Shown piece by piece: positions 47,301-58,786 of a stretch of DNA of 64,000 nt (the stretch's first letter is position 1; each line of letters opens with the position of its first letter). The notes below the pieces were generated by a model. That model was not told the DNA's origin, ran no database searches, and saw only the letters and a program-made list of their open reading frames with translations. A program made the position numbers and the translations under genes. This stretch comes from Trochalopteron elliotii (lineage: Eukaryota; Chordata; Aves; Passeriformes; Leiothrichidae). The stretch spans positions 1,174,566 to 1,238,565 of the forward strand of contig JANPWX010000108.1 in NCBI GenBank assembly GCA_024734555.1, read 5' to 3'.

Positions 47301-50221
47301 GCCCAGACCTCTTGCTTAAACTTGAAGCCTAAAGTTTAAACAACTGGTTTTAGGTAAGCTACTAAAGAAATGCAGCTATTTCTACCACAGTGGAATGGCT
47401 GATACATAAACAGTTCCACTCTGCAGAGAGTAAACAAATATTTGTAAATATCCACAAATGTGACGCCAACAGTGAAACTGCTGCAGACCACAGGAATGTT
47501 GAAGGCATCTCTGTCCTCCTTCTTTCTGAAACACTGAGAAACCTCATTACAGGTTATGTGATCTTTTCTTCAAAGCTTTGAGCCTCACCCCTTTTCTTCA
47601 AAATGGAAACAAAGCACTTATTAAATAGTTAAGACAGCTGAAAAATCTGAGTCTCTAAGTTCTACAACTTTTTTTTAACTATCTTAACAAATGGATAGCA
47701 TTGTTGTGTGACGGAGGAGACATCCTTGAAAAAAATGAATCAAAAAAAAGAAAAATGGGATCTTAAATAGAAGACATTTTAGTTTTGTTTAGTTATGTAG
47801 TTATTTCGGTTATATCAAAGAGAAAAAAAAGTGGTCGTTGAAAGAGACTAATTGCAAAATATGCAATTCATTTATGTCATGCCATTTACATAGATACAGA
47901 TCATTAACATTTCTCTCCTTTGTTCTGCTTGCATTCAAAGTATTTTCTATGCTAACCACTCAGGCAGCTAAGAGCCATAAATGCAATGTGTCTATTTTTG
48001 TTTTTACTATTTTTTTTAATTATAAAAATGGCTACAAGGATATTTATTTCTTGCAAGTTATAAATTTTGAGACCGTTCCTTTGAAAATATTTCACACAGG
48101 GAGAATTTATCCATGCCTGACCTCAGCTTCATCTATCTTCTGTTATTTAGTAAAGAGAGGTAATACAGAATTTTAACTTCAGCCTCTTATATTGATCAAA
48201 TTGTGTGTTCTGATAAAGAGGAACTCTCTTAACAAGGACTTCAAGATTGCTACACAGAGTGGTGATTTCTGTCCCTCACAGAGTAAGACAAGTTTGATCA
48301 TGAGCAAAACTTAAGGTGTTCTACTGTTTTTCACTGCTGTCTGAATTCTATTTGGGTCTTCTGCCTGTTTGCTTATTTTAGGACTAACTATGAATTTTCT
48401 TCTTCCAACATGTTTATTTCAGTTGCAATCTATTTTAATGTTGATGCAAAAAAATATTTTAGGGCAGGCCCTGCTAAGAAAGATATGAGGAAAAAAATTA
48501 GAATGAAAAAAGATTTCAAATCAAGAGAAAAGAAAATAAAATCATCAAAGAATCTGAACTTGAAACACGTAAATATGGGGTAAGTGTCAGAGAATAAAAT
48601 GCATACCTCACTGCTTTACTGTACCAATTTCTAATAAAATACGTTTAGTCCCATTGCCACTCTGTATGTGGTGGGGTTTTTTGTTGTTGTTGGGTTTTTG
48701 TTTTTTTCATTGTAACTACTTTTTTTTTTTCTTTCTTTCTTTCTTTTTATTGAAGTTTTTGGCCTTTTATTCTTGAAACTAAAGGGGAAAACAAGAACTT
48801 ATAATTGCTTCTAAACTGTTTGTTATTTTACACTACTCAGTCAGTCATCTGGTATTCATCTCTTCTTTAAACTTAGTAGCCAACTTTTCAGCTGCTGTAA
48901 ACTGCACAGTATTCACAAAATCAAAGGCTCTACAGAGATTTTAATTGGCTGTTCATCTGGTTTCAGAGTTCTATCTAATATCACCTTACAGTAATATAGT
49001 AAAATAACTCTGAAGTTTTTTCTTCTTTCCCCGAATTTTATACTTGCTTTACTTATATCAAAGAAAAGCTCCTCAGACACAACATTTTCAGTATTTGAAT
49101 TTATTAATTTTGCTTTACCACTTGCTTTCTTTTACTGAGAGCCAGTGGGTATTCAACAGATGTTTTTCCCTGAGGTTTTCAAAATTATCCTTATTTGTCA
49201 TTTTACTTTTTCTAGGATGGCTACGGTTAATTTAGAATCCACCAGTTAATGCAATTTCAAATTGTTCCTTCAAACGTACATTAGCTTACATTTCTCTACA
49301 GTGATTTGAACTCGCTTTCATTGCCCAGCTACCAGGCATTAACTTGACTTCTGAAGCTCCTCATAACTTTCTCGAAACTGAGAAAAGTGTTGTCATCTGA
49401 ATATTTAACTTACCTTATGATCTGGATTTCTGCTTAAAAATATATATATAATGTTAATATCAACCTCAGTTCCAAAAATAACTTCAAACTTTTGTAGGTC
49501 TACTTCTGACCTAAATTTGCACTGTTTATTCTTTTTCTTCCAGTACTTTTCATTTCATTTGAACAGTTTCAGCTAAGTGCCAGGACTTATCATTCACCAA
49601 TTCTGCTTTTTCCTCTTATCAACTATAGATCAGTAACTTAAAGGCTTTTATTGCAAGTACACATCAGACACCTTGCAATTATTTTATTGATCACTTTTGC
49701 TTCTAGCACTTTAAAGTGGAGTGTATTATATGCCTTACATACTTTATTTTGGAAGTAATGGATTGTGAATCAGACTCATTTATTTGCGTATATTAGATTC
49801 TTGGTTGGATAATGACTCTTGTGAAAGTCTCACATAAGTAGGCAAATATAAAAGTTAAAAGTAAAAAGTAAGTGCTTAACATAAATCCGTCTCACAGATG
49901 CCATTTAAGTGGCTGTGAATTCCATTTTGAAAAAAGGATGCCTAAAACAGGGGACAAGAAACACATAGTGATTCTGAATCATGTCACAACTTCGTAAATT
50001 TGAACACTGAATTTTCTGTCTCTACATTCCTCATCTGTAAAATGGAAAGATATAAATACATACAGATCATAGCCTGTGAAAATCCCAGGTCCATGTTAAC
50101 ATGGTCCTGTAGAAGCAGACCAGAGGGGAGCAACTGGGATAAGAATTGTCGAAAGAACAGTAAATTAAGAAAGAGTGTGGAAAGTTTATATAGCCTAAGG
50201 CAAAAAACCCCAAAACTATTG
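38338..50221. other. AT-rich nongenic DNA, 11.9 kb
   Basis: This is the longest stretch with no recognised element. Open frames stay near or below 112 codons. A frame at 43040-43264 (minus, 74 codons) encodes a hydrophobic stretch (SLSLLFITVVFGLFHC) but matches no family I know. The stretch 39530-39720 is a little richer in G and C and carries CCAGTGTAAC-like words seen in ancient amniote repeats. T/G-rich simple sequence lies at 46110-46180 and 48665-48760, the latter with (CTTT)4. Confidence 0.6.
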
Positions 50222-50545
50222 CTGAATCACAGAGTTGGAAGGGACTCACAAAGATCATTGAAATCCAACTCCTGGCCCTGCACAGGACAGCCCCATTTGT
50301 CACACCATGTGCCTGAGAGCAGTGTCCAAACACTTCTTGAGCTCTGGCAGGCTGGTGCTGTGACCATTTCCCTGGGGAGCTGTTCCAGTGCCCAAACGCC
50401 CTCTGAGTGTAAAACTTTTCCTGGATTTCCAACCTACACCTCCTCTGGCACAACTTCAGGTCATTCCCTTGGGTGCAGTCAATGGTCACCACAGAGAAGA
50501 GATCAGTGTCTGCCCCTCTTCTTTGCCCCACACAAGGAAGTAGCA
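50222..50545 (-). mobile_element. CR1 LINE 3' end (minus)
   Basis: The plus strand starts with 'GAATCACAGAGTTGGAAGGG', the complement of the CR1 tail and 'CCCTTCCAAC' block. It continues 'GATCATTGAAATCCAACTCC' and 'TGGCCCTGCACAGGACAGCC', then 'CTCCTCTGGCACAACTTCAG' and 'GGGTGCAGTCAATGGTCACC'. The 3' end type is the same as at 1-256 and 30001-30262. It is truncated at about 50545, where the next CR1 begins. The open frames spanning this junction (159 codons minus, 212 codons plus) are composites of CR1 antisense or sense and flank, and are not genes. Confidence 0.9.
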
Positions 50546-50547
50546 TT

Positions 50548-50740
50548 TCTTGGCACTGAAACAGCGGTGAAACACTGGAAGGATCTTCCTAGAGAGGTGG
50601 TCAGTGCCAAAGGCAACATGTCTTTAAGAGGCATTTGAAAAATGACCTTAATAACACACTTTAATTTTTGAGCAGATCTAAGTTAATGGGACAGTTGGAC
50701 TAGATGATCACTTTAGGTTTCTTTCAGCTGAAATACTCCT
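50548..50740 (+). mobile_element. CR1 LINE 3' end (plus), tail expanded
   Basis: 'GCACTGAAACAGCGGTGAAA' and 'CACTGGAAGGATCTTCCTAG' (the HWN.LP region of ORF2), then AGAGGTGGTCAGTG, 'GTTGGACTAGATGATCACTT' and TTTCAGCTGAAATACTCCT show a CR1 3' end of another subfamily. Its terminal short repeat runs directly into the (ATTCT)24 array. Its 5' end abuts the 5' end of the minus-strand CR1. Confidence 0.8.
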
Positions 50741-50860
50741 ATTCTATTCTATTCTATTCTATTCTATTCTATTCTATTCTATTCTATTCTATTCTATTCT
50801 ATTCTATTCTATTCTATTCTATTCTATTCTATTCTATTCTATTCTATTCTATTCTATTCT
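50741..50860 (+). repeat. (ATTCT)24 pentanucleotide array
   Basis: Exactly 120 bases of perfect ATTCT, 24 units without interruption. It occupies the position of the CR1 3' terminal repeat (ATTCTATG-like) and so probably grew from it. The motif translates to a meaningless Ile/Leu/Phe/Tyr/Ser repeat in an open frame at 50704-50928. Confidence 0.97.
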
Positions 50861-50905
50861 ATTTCCATTTCCATTTCTATTTCTATTTCTATTTCTGTTT
50901 TATTC
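50861..50905 (+). repeat. Variant ATTTCY units after the ATTCT array
   Basis: The array continues as hexanucleotide variants: two ATTTCC units, then about four ATTTCT units, ending in ATTTCTGTTTTATTCT. This is a clean change of period from 5 to 6. Confidence 0.85.
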
Positions 50906-53900
50906 TAATCTTTCTCCAAATATTTTGATAGCCTTAAAAAAGCCCAAATCAGTTCTAAAGTCTTGTAAGATCATTTAAAAAATACTATAGGATCAGCCAA
51001 ATCATCATGTTATGGAAAATCACTGTCCACTTGGCAAACCTAAGTAATTTGGGGTTTATTTTTTTTAAATGCAATAATAGACATAGAATCTAGTTAATTG
51101 TCTGTATCCAGAGTATTTGTTAACACTGATTTTTAATGCAGTAGAACACACAAAGCAAAAACGAAACAAACTGGCTATCCTTTCTGTATCTGTTGTAAGA
51201 ATAACCCAGCCACAAGGTTAGATGATTTTTTTTGTTCTCTTATCAACAGGGAGGCTGCAGCCAGGCAAGATTCTGGCAAACAGAGATACTTTTTGCCCTT
51301 TTCAACCTGAGTGTGTTACCTCTAAGGGAAAAAAAAAAAAAAAAACAAACCCAAAAAACCAACCAAACAAAATCCACGAAAATGAAGAGAGGCAACAATC
51401 AAAAAAATTGCCTTGTACAGGGAGAAGGTATTGTGTTCTTCCTGACCTTGGCCTGTAACTCTTGACATTGGCTCTGGAAAATGTGTCAGTTTTCTTGCCT
51501 GCTTTGTTCAAGTGGTGAAGCCTTGCTACTACCGTAAGGCATACTTTACATACACACACAAACACAAGTACGCTTATTTCTACGAAGTCAGAGGCAACAA
51601 AGCTGCCTTTGTATATGGCAAATATAATTCTTTCCTCCTTGCATAATTGCTTAGATGTTTTTGTCTGAAATTCTATTCACATTGACACCTCATGTATGTG
51701 TGAAACTGGTTTGAATGATGTCTACATTCATTAGTTTTTCCACAGTAACTATTTCCCTTGCAAGGTACATGATCCCAGAGCAAAGAAAAGTTAACAATTT
51801 AAAACTCTGAGGGTGTCTTTGTTGGGAACAGTATAATTTTTTAATTCACATTCCTTTCACTTAGTTTCTGTAATCCCTGAAGAGAACAGAGTCAAACTTT
51901 GTGTTTTAATTAGGATTTTCACTATTTATGGCCTGCAGCAATGAAAGGAAAAAAAATAATTCTAGGGTTGTTGTGGGAAAAAAGATTGGGCCAAGTTTGC
52001 ATTCTTGTGACTGTCATTTACATTTTCTAAGAACAGTTGTAAAAACTGAAAATGGTTTCATTATTCACAGCTCATGACTAAAAGTAACAAACAGAATTTT
52101 GCATAAAACACTGGTAAGAAATATCTATCAAAAATAGTGAATTTAGAAAAGGAATGCTACTCTGCAAGGAAAAGACTGGAATTATAGAAATTATGGTAAT
52201 CAAGATAAAATTGAGGTTCAGGTATGCATATCTCCAAAATTCTGCTGATTTTATAAGCACAAGAGTTATAGAGGTATAGCACTGGTACCAAGGGCTGCAG
52301 AATTTAACAGTGGCAGGTGAGAAGATCTTGTGTCAGGCAACAGAAGCTTACAAGGATTGAAAATCTAGTATCACTACAAATATGCTCAAATTCACCACAG
52401 GACTGAAACACGGAAAAAGTACATTTTTGCTCTCTTTTACTTTGCAATAGAAGTTTATTTATGTGACAGCTGTAGAGCATTCCAAAATGCTACATGAATG
52501 AAACATATTTTTTCTGGTTTTGCTTGGCTATACAGCTCCCTACTCCGTTCTTGTGAGCGCCTGATATGTTTGACTGTTTATTGACAATTTCTTGACAGCC
52601 ACTGTAAGCTAAACTGTGAAAGTGGATCAAGATAATCACTCAGTGAACATCAGGCAAATCTGGTAAAGCTCTGTGGTGGTTTAATGGAAGGAGATAATTT
52701 CCAGCAAAAATACCATCACAACTCTCTTTTTAGTGAAAGGAAAGATAAACCCCTCCATTTTAACAGGAATGAAGTAGCAAAGAGTAAGTATTAAAAGAAG
52801 AGGAGCAAAAATGTTTATCATGAATGCTCCCAGAATATTTTTTTTCTTTTCTATGGAATGAGAGAAAGGAACAGGACTGGTTTATTGGAGAAGTTATGAC
52901 AATCCTTTTTGGTGCTGTTTCTAATAAGTAAAGAGGTGAAAATATCTGAAATGATCCAGTAAAAATAAAAAAAAAAAAAGGTGGAAAAACATTCTGTGTC
53001 TGTTCGAGACTATTTTCTAGGTGCTCTAACATTTATGTAAGAATGTGGGAAGATTACTGTGAAAAACACATGAGAAAACAATCAAAATTTAGAGGTACCA
53101 GTGAAAGGTAGCAACCAAGCACATACCCACCTTTGGTTTTTGATGCTAATTAGGTGCTTAACTGCAAACCATGTATTTGAAAACTCACACTACACTTTGA
53201 TAAAAGAGACTAAATAAGGACAATAAAACAAGGGAGTATAATTAACACTTGAAAAGGGAAGGAAAGATCAGCTATATGCATAGATTAGCAGTTCAATATT
53301 ATATGAAGAGTGTGTTCTTCCTCAAAAGAAAAGCTGGTGTCTCACTCAAGACAGTCAATTGTCTTTTGAAGCTGCTTTTTAATGTTATAATGGTTTAAAA
53401 CTAGCTAAAAATTTAAGCTGAGAAAAGTGCAATCATGCCTGTTATATTCTAATCCCTCTTCCTTTCTTGAAGTACATACAAAACTTTGAATTTTCCATGA
53501 TCCATTCAGAAAAATGTCAGTTTAGGAAAACTGAACTCCAGCTTTTTAGAAAAAATAAGAAGTGCAACAGCAAAAGTATCTGTAGAGATTCTAACAGATC
53601 CAAAACTCACAGATGCAAAACTGAAATAGAAAATTCCTCTGCCTCAGTTTTCATACAGTTATCTTAGTATTTGGAGGCTTCTCAATATCCTTGAGCGCTC
53701 ATAAATATTTGAAAACCCTCAATATTTGCACATATTAAGAAAAAAAAAGAAACCCAAAGCCAAAACCAACAATAACAGCCAGCCAAACAAATATAAAAGA
53801 CCCTACCTTCCACAGATTGGTTTAACATTGAATACTCTTTATTTCAGAATGGTAGTTTCCAAAAGTTTAATTAGACTTATTTATGACTTTTGATTCCCCT

Positions 53901-55221
53901 TTGTCCAGTAAATCATGCAAGTCTAAAATTAGTGTTCTCTTCCCGTTGTTCACCATTAATTAAACCCAAGTGAGACTTGGCAATTTTTTTCAGCTCTTTC
54001 TTAAAATTTCTGGAAGAATTTTTTAGAAGACGTCCAGTGAACCAGGAATTGAACTAGTAAGACTATAATAGGGAAAATAATTTGTTTTCCAATTCATTTT
54101 TGCACATGGGATGAATCGAGCACAAGGGAAGGCAACAGTTTCTTTCAATATCTATCAGATAAATGAGAGATAATTGCTGACTCCTACTGAGAATAAGATT
54201 CCTACAAAATTGTTGGAGTACAATAAGACAAAGCATAAATCCTTCTAAAAATTTTTACTGCTTGTATAGATTCCCTTTTTTCCATACAGATGTCTGTGTG
54301 CAACCATGAGCATGCTCATGAAGGAGTATACTGATATATTCCTTATTTTCTGAAAAATAATAGTCTTAAAATAGCATGGCTATTTTTATCATTCACTTAT
54401 ATGGACACGTTTTTCAAAATAAAAAGGCAAAATACATCTTCTCTCTAATCATACTTATGAAAATTGAAATAAAAAGGAGTATATGAAAAAAAATCCATGT
54501 CAAAAAGTCATGAAATAGATTTGTCAACTTTCCTGCTCTTAGATTGCTTCATCTTCCCTCAAATTTTGATCAGATGACATATATTTAATAGAAGCATATT
54601 TTTCTTCCTGTGGAAATCAACATCAACTGTCTTCTCACTGACTGCTGGAAAAATAGTAACAAAAATTCTTACTGTTTTCTTAATAATTTCAGTTCAAGGC
54701 CTGTCAGTATAAAATAACGTAAATTATTTCTGTATATCAAATGACAATAAATGTCATAAAAATATTGAATTTTCATTGGGACAAGGAAACCTGAAATGAA
54801 AAACTAAAGCATTTGATCTATCTTCTACAGTGATGACAAGATGAAAACAGGCAGCTGATCTATCAGAAAAATGCTAAAAACAAATGAGTTATGCTCTTTA
54901 TTTTATGTTTTTTTTTCTGTATGCATATACATACATAAATCTGAGTTTATATGAATAGTATGCCCCAAATTAATGAAACATCTCACAGTAGACATCAGAA
55001 AATTTTAAGGCATCTATTTTGAATCATTAAACATAGACTTAAGCCACAAAGTTCAAATTAAAACTAGATTTATTATAAATCTTGGTATCTAGATGTGCTG
55101 AGATTCATTATGGCAGTTTCACTAACTATAAAGAAGAAAATTTACTGATTTACTTAACTTTATATATTTGTCAAAGAGGTGTGGAATATAAAAAGTTCTT
55201 TTAGTAATATCTACTTTAAAA
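50906..55221. other. AT-rich nongenic DNA, 4.3 kb
   Basis: No gene or transposon is recognised. An A17 run at 51329-51345 is followed by an A/C-rich stretch. A perfect 16-bp palindrome lies at 54305-54320. Confidence 0.65.
51329..51345 (+). repeat. Poly(A) run, A17
   Basis: A17 followed by CAAACCCAAAAAACCAACC. The upstream 100 bases do not look like a known retrocopy. Confidence 0.85.
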
Positions 55222-55417
55222 TCACAGAATCACAAACTGGTTTGCGTTGGAAGGGACCTTTAAAGATTATCTAGTTTCAGGTTCCCTGCCATGAACAGGG
55301 ACATCTCCCTCTAGACCAGGCCATCCAAAACCCCATCCAAAGTGACCTTGAACTTTTCCAATTATGAGCATCCACAGCTTCTCTGGACAATCTCTTCCAG
55401 CGTATCACCATCCTCTT

Positions 55418-55452
<35 letters not shown>

Positions 55453-55775
55453 CTTTATATTCCTAAAGAAAATACTTCTGGTTTAAAACTTTTGCCCCTT
55501 GTCCTGTTACTACAAGCCTTGGTAAAAGAGTCTCCATCTGTTTTACAAGCTTCCTTTAAGTGCTAAAAAGCATCAAAAATGTTTCTCCACATCCTTGTCT
55601 TCTCCAGGATGAACAACTCCAGCCTTTTCTTCATAGGAGGGTTGTTCTAGACCTCTGATTATTTTCACACTCCTCCTCTGCACACGCTCCAACAGATCCA
55701 CGTCTCTTCTGCACTGAGGACAGGAGTTTGGGTGAGGTATCATGACAGCAGGGTAGAGAAACCAGTACATGGTAG
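55222..55775 (-). mobile_element. CR1 LINE, about 550 bp (minus), split by A28
   Basis: The plus strand opens with 'ATCACAGAATCACAAACTGG' (tail complement) and 'GTTGGAAGGGACCTTTAAAG', a standard CR1 end. It continues through 'GTGACCTTGAACTTTTCCA' and then an A28 tract at 55421-55448, where other CR1 copies have only a short A-rich word. After it come TTGCCCCTTGTCCTGTTACT, 'CTTCTCCAGGATGAACAACT' and 'CTCCAACAGATCCACG', ending near 'GCAGGGTAGAGAAACCAG'. Confidence 0.92.
55421..55448 (+). repeat. A28 tract inside the CR1
   Basis: An uninterrupted run of 28 A (T28 in the sense of the CR1), expanded from an A-rich codon region of ORF2. Confidence 0.92.
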
Positions 55776-55800
55776 AAAATTCAGGCTTATTCACAGAATA
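55573..55800 (-). pseudogene. CR1 ORF2 fragment (minus)
   Basis: The frame contains DVDLLERVQRRSVKIIRGLE and PSYEEKAG, which is the CR1 ORF2 segment just after the reverse transcriptase thumb. A frameshift follows, so the expected 'RELGLFSLEKRRL' segment is out of frame (the frame reads HPGEDKDVEKHF and stops). Upstream residues (MMGPEIYSVNKP) are flanking sequence. The fragment has no catalytic motif and is dead. Confidence 0.8.
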
Positions 55801-57423
55801 TATTTCAGGACCCATCATACATGTCCATATCTTTCACCTGATGATAACCTGCTAATAGTCATGCTGTTTTTGTTGTCTGCCAAATCCCTGGGAAAATGTT
55901 TGTTTATTTCTGAAGCCTTGATTAGAATGTAATTGCAAAATATCCACTAAACTACCTTGCTGAACAAAGTTAGAGAGACTACGTATTGAGACACTTTTTA
56001 GATCTGATTTTTGTTTCTCTGTTGACTTTTGATATTTAAACTTATTTATTAAATAGCTTCTGTATGAAATTTACTTTACTTTATAAATGGAGTAAGGTAG
56101 TTACATAATTTATTAGAGAGTGATGAAAGAAAATGTAAATTTACTCCTTTTATGCACAGCGTATACAATATTTTTCTGTTTTATTAGGTAATGCCCACAT
56201 TTCTATGGTATACTACAGGATGAAAATTACCAGTCTTCAAGAACATCAGTTGCATGATAAATAGATGGTCTGTACTATTTTAGCGGTAAATAATACGAAA
56301 ATAACATGTAAATGGCTTTTGTTGCTGTTGTTGCTCATAAACAGGCCATCTATAAAGCCAAATAAAAATTTAGATGATTTTGTATTTTCTTGAGACTGAA
56401 CAACTTTTATCAAAGTCCATCTTGTGTTTCCATGTTGTACCATTTTACAGTTGTTTCTTTGGTAACCTCACTAATATTTAGTTATTTTTCATGTGCAGAC
56501 CTCACAATGAAAAGCTTTTCAGAACTTTCAGGCAAACGTCTGTATACATTTTCTGAGGGTGCTTAGCTAAAAAATCATAATAGATTGATTATATGTTTAC
56601 CTTTCAATGATGTTAATTCAATTACTTTCTTGCAACTCTGTTTCTCATTGAGTTGTCATTTTAAAATATTAAAATACTTTGCAAAAATGGACTTGAAGTA
56701 TGTCTTTAGTGTAGTGTTCAATATGGAAATCTATTCTTAACCATATGCAATTTAAAAAAAAAGTCTCAGTGTGCGCCAGCTGTGTCTCTTGAATATGTAA
56801 GTGAATGCATGGTTTTTAAAGTTCTCATGTATTATGCTGATCAAAATTTCCATTTAAACATGTTGTAGGTATGTACTGTACTTATCTGTAGTAATGTTTT
56901 TTCTCATATGCTTGCACACAAGTACTTAGAAACTACAATAATGAATATGAGGAATTTCATACCTCAGGCCAATACAAGTATCAAGATACTTGTGAAAAAA
57001 TTCTTGACATTATTAATACTTATATAATTAATAATTTTGCCTGTGCTGTTGAATTTTGTTTTAGATACTGTACAAAAAATTTTAAAAGTCATGTTTAAGA
57101 AATATAATACATCACAGACTGAAAAATAAAATAAGTGATACAAAATTCTATTGTCAGAGGCATGAGTTTATTTAAGCATGAGAAATAATTGCTAGGTGAA
57201 AGATAGTGCTTTCAGACAACTGAATGAAGAAAGATTCCTAATTATATTGGTTGATAGCTTCACAAAGATCAGGACATAAATGAGTTCATCAACAAATCTC
57301 AGAATCACAGCTGTCCCATTCTTAGGCTTAGTGGGAAACGTAGCCAAGCTGTGGAAGCAACAACAGAAATGAGTAATGAATAGCAAATAAGAAGAGATTA
57401 AGATGAAGACAAAAATATTCAGT
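55776..57423. other. AT-rich nongenic DNA
   Basis: No gene or repeat is recognised. Confidence 0.65.
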
Positions 57424-58250
57424 GTGCATTTGACATTGTCCCTTACAACATCCTAGTCTCTAAACTGGAAAGACACAAATTTGATGGATAGACCACTTGG
57501 TGAATAAAAATTTGTTCGGATGGTAGCACTCAAAGAGTTGGAGTTAACACCTCAATATTCAAGTGGAAAATGGTGATGAGTGGTGCTCCTCAGGGGTTGG
57601 TATTGGGTCCAGCACTCTTAACATTTTTGTTGGGGACATGGACAGTAGAACTGCAAGTTTGCTGATGACACTAAGCTGTGTGGTGCGGTTGACAGGCTGG
57701 AGGGAAGGGGTGGCATCCAGAAGAATGTTAACGGGCTTGAGAGGCATCTGCACAAAACTCACAAAGTTCAACAAGGCAAAGTGCAAGTTCCAGCACCAGG
57801 GTCAGGGCAATCGCAAGCATCAGTACAAGCTGGGAGCAGAATGGATAGAGATGAGCTCTTAAGAGAAAGCCTTGCTGTTTACAGACAGATTAGTATGACT
57901 TGGCAATGTGCATTTGCAGCCCAGAAAGCAAATGACGTCCTGGGCTGCATCCAGAGAGCTGTGACCAGCTGTTCAAGTAAGGTGATTCTGCACCCCTATT
58001 CAGCTCTTGTGAGACCATACCTGGAGTACTGTACCTCAACAAAAGAAAGTCATTAATCTATTGGAATAAGGCCAGAGGGGAGCCACTGATGTGGTTGATG
58101 TGGTTCCACAGGGCTGGAACACCTCTGCTATGAAGACAGGCTGAGAGAGTTGTGGCTGTTCAGCCTGGAGATGAGATAGCTTAATGGAAACCTTACAGCA
58201 GCCCTCCAGTACCTAAAGAAAGCTACAAGAGATCTGGAGAGAGCTTTTCA
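57424..58250 (+). pseudogene. CR1 ORF2 reverse transcriptase, frameshifted
   Basis: This is the C-terminal half of the reverse transcriptase and beyond. The frames alternate. FDIVPYNILVSKLERHKFDG (57428 onward) stops at TAG soon after. SGAPQG.VLGP is readable in a second frame, and NIFVGDMDS follows. The catalytic KFADDTKLC (57655-57681) is in a different frame from its neighbours. Then come FNKAKCKFQHQGQGNRKH, AAQKANDVLGCIQRAVTS and ALVRPYLEYC. The double-aspartate of the active site is intact, but at least three frameshifts and several stops make the gene inactive. Confidence 0.88.
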
Positions 58251-58524
58251 CAAGGGCATGTAGTGATAGGACTGGGGAAAATGGCCTTAAACTGAATGAC
58301 AGAGGTTTTAAATTAGATATTAGAGAGAAATCTTTTTGAGGGTGGTAAGACACTGAAACAGGTTGTTCAAAGAGGTTATGTAGTCCCCATACCTGGAGGT
58401 GTTCAAGACTAGCCTGGATGGGGCTGTGAGTAACAGGTCCTAGATGATTCCCTGCTCGTGGCAGGGGTGTTGGAGCTGGATGAGCTTTAGAGTCCCTTTC
58501 AACCCCAACCATTCTATGATTCTC
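57424..58524 (+). mobile_element. CR1 LINE, longest copy in window, 1.1 kb (plus)
   Basis: It begins in the reverse transcriptase coding region ('GCATTTGACATTGTCCCTTA') and runs without large gaps to the 3' end: 'GAGTCCCTTTCAACCCCAAC', then the tail ATTCTATGATTCTC. Landmarks between are 'GTGGTGCTCCTCAGGGGTTG', the 'TTTGCTGATGACACTAAGCT' active-site block, GCATTTGCAGCCCAGAAAGC and 'CAGCTCTTGTGAGACCATAC'. It is truncated at the 5' end like all others here. Confidence 0.94.
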
Positions 58525-58769
58525 TGGTTAGTTCCCAGTACGCAAGGTTTATAGGGGATTGCAAATTTCTGCAGGAGGTAAAAGGTACAGATAACTAAAT
58601 TTCCAGGAACTAACTATGGCTTACTAGTTTTCTTTAGTGAGACCTGGAGGTATCCAGTTTATTAAGGTGGACATTAACAATACATGTATCTTTCTCTTCT
58701 TTCATGTGAAGAACTATTGGGAAGCTCTGGTAATAAAAATGTTTTTGTTTACCACTACCATTATATAGC

Positions 58770-58786
58770 TTTTTTTTTTTTTTTTT
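58770..58786 (+). repeat. Poly(T) run, T17
   Basis: An uninterrupted T17 with no retrocopy recognised on the minus strand. Confidence 0.88.

Noticed and set aside
50000..50638. Open frame of 212 codons on the plus strand, and 159 codons on the minus strand over the same place
   Set aside because: Both run through CR1 sequence: antisense of one copy and sense of the next. They are composites, not genes.
50704..50928. Open frame encoding a repetitive Tyr-Ser-Ile-Leu-Phe peptide
   Set aside because: It is the translation of the (ATTCT)n microsatellite.
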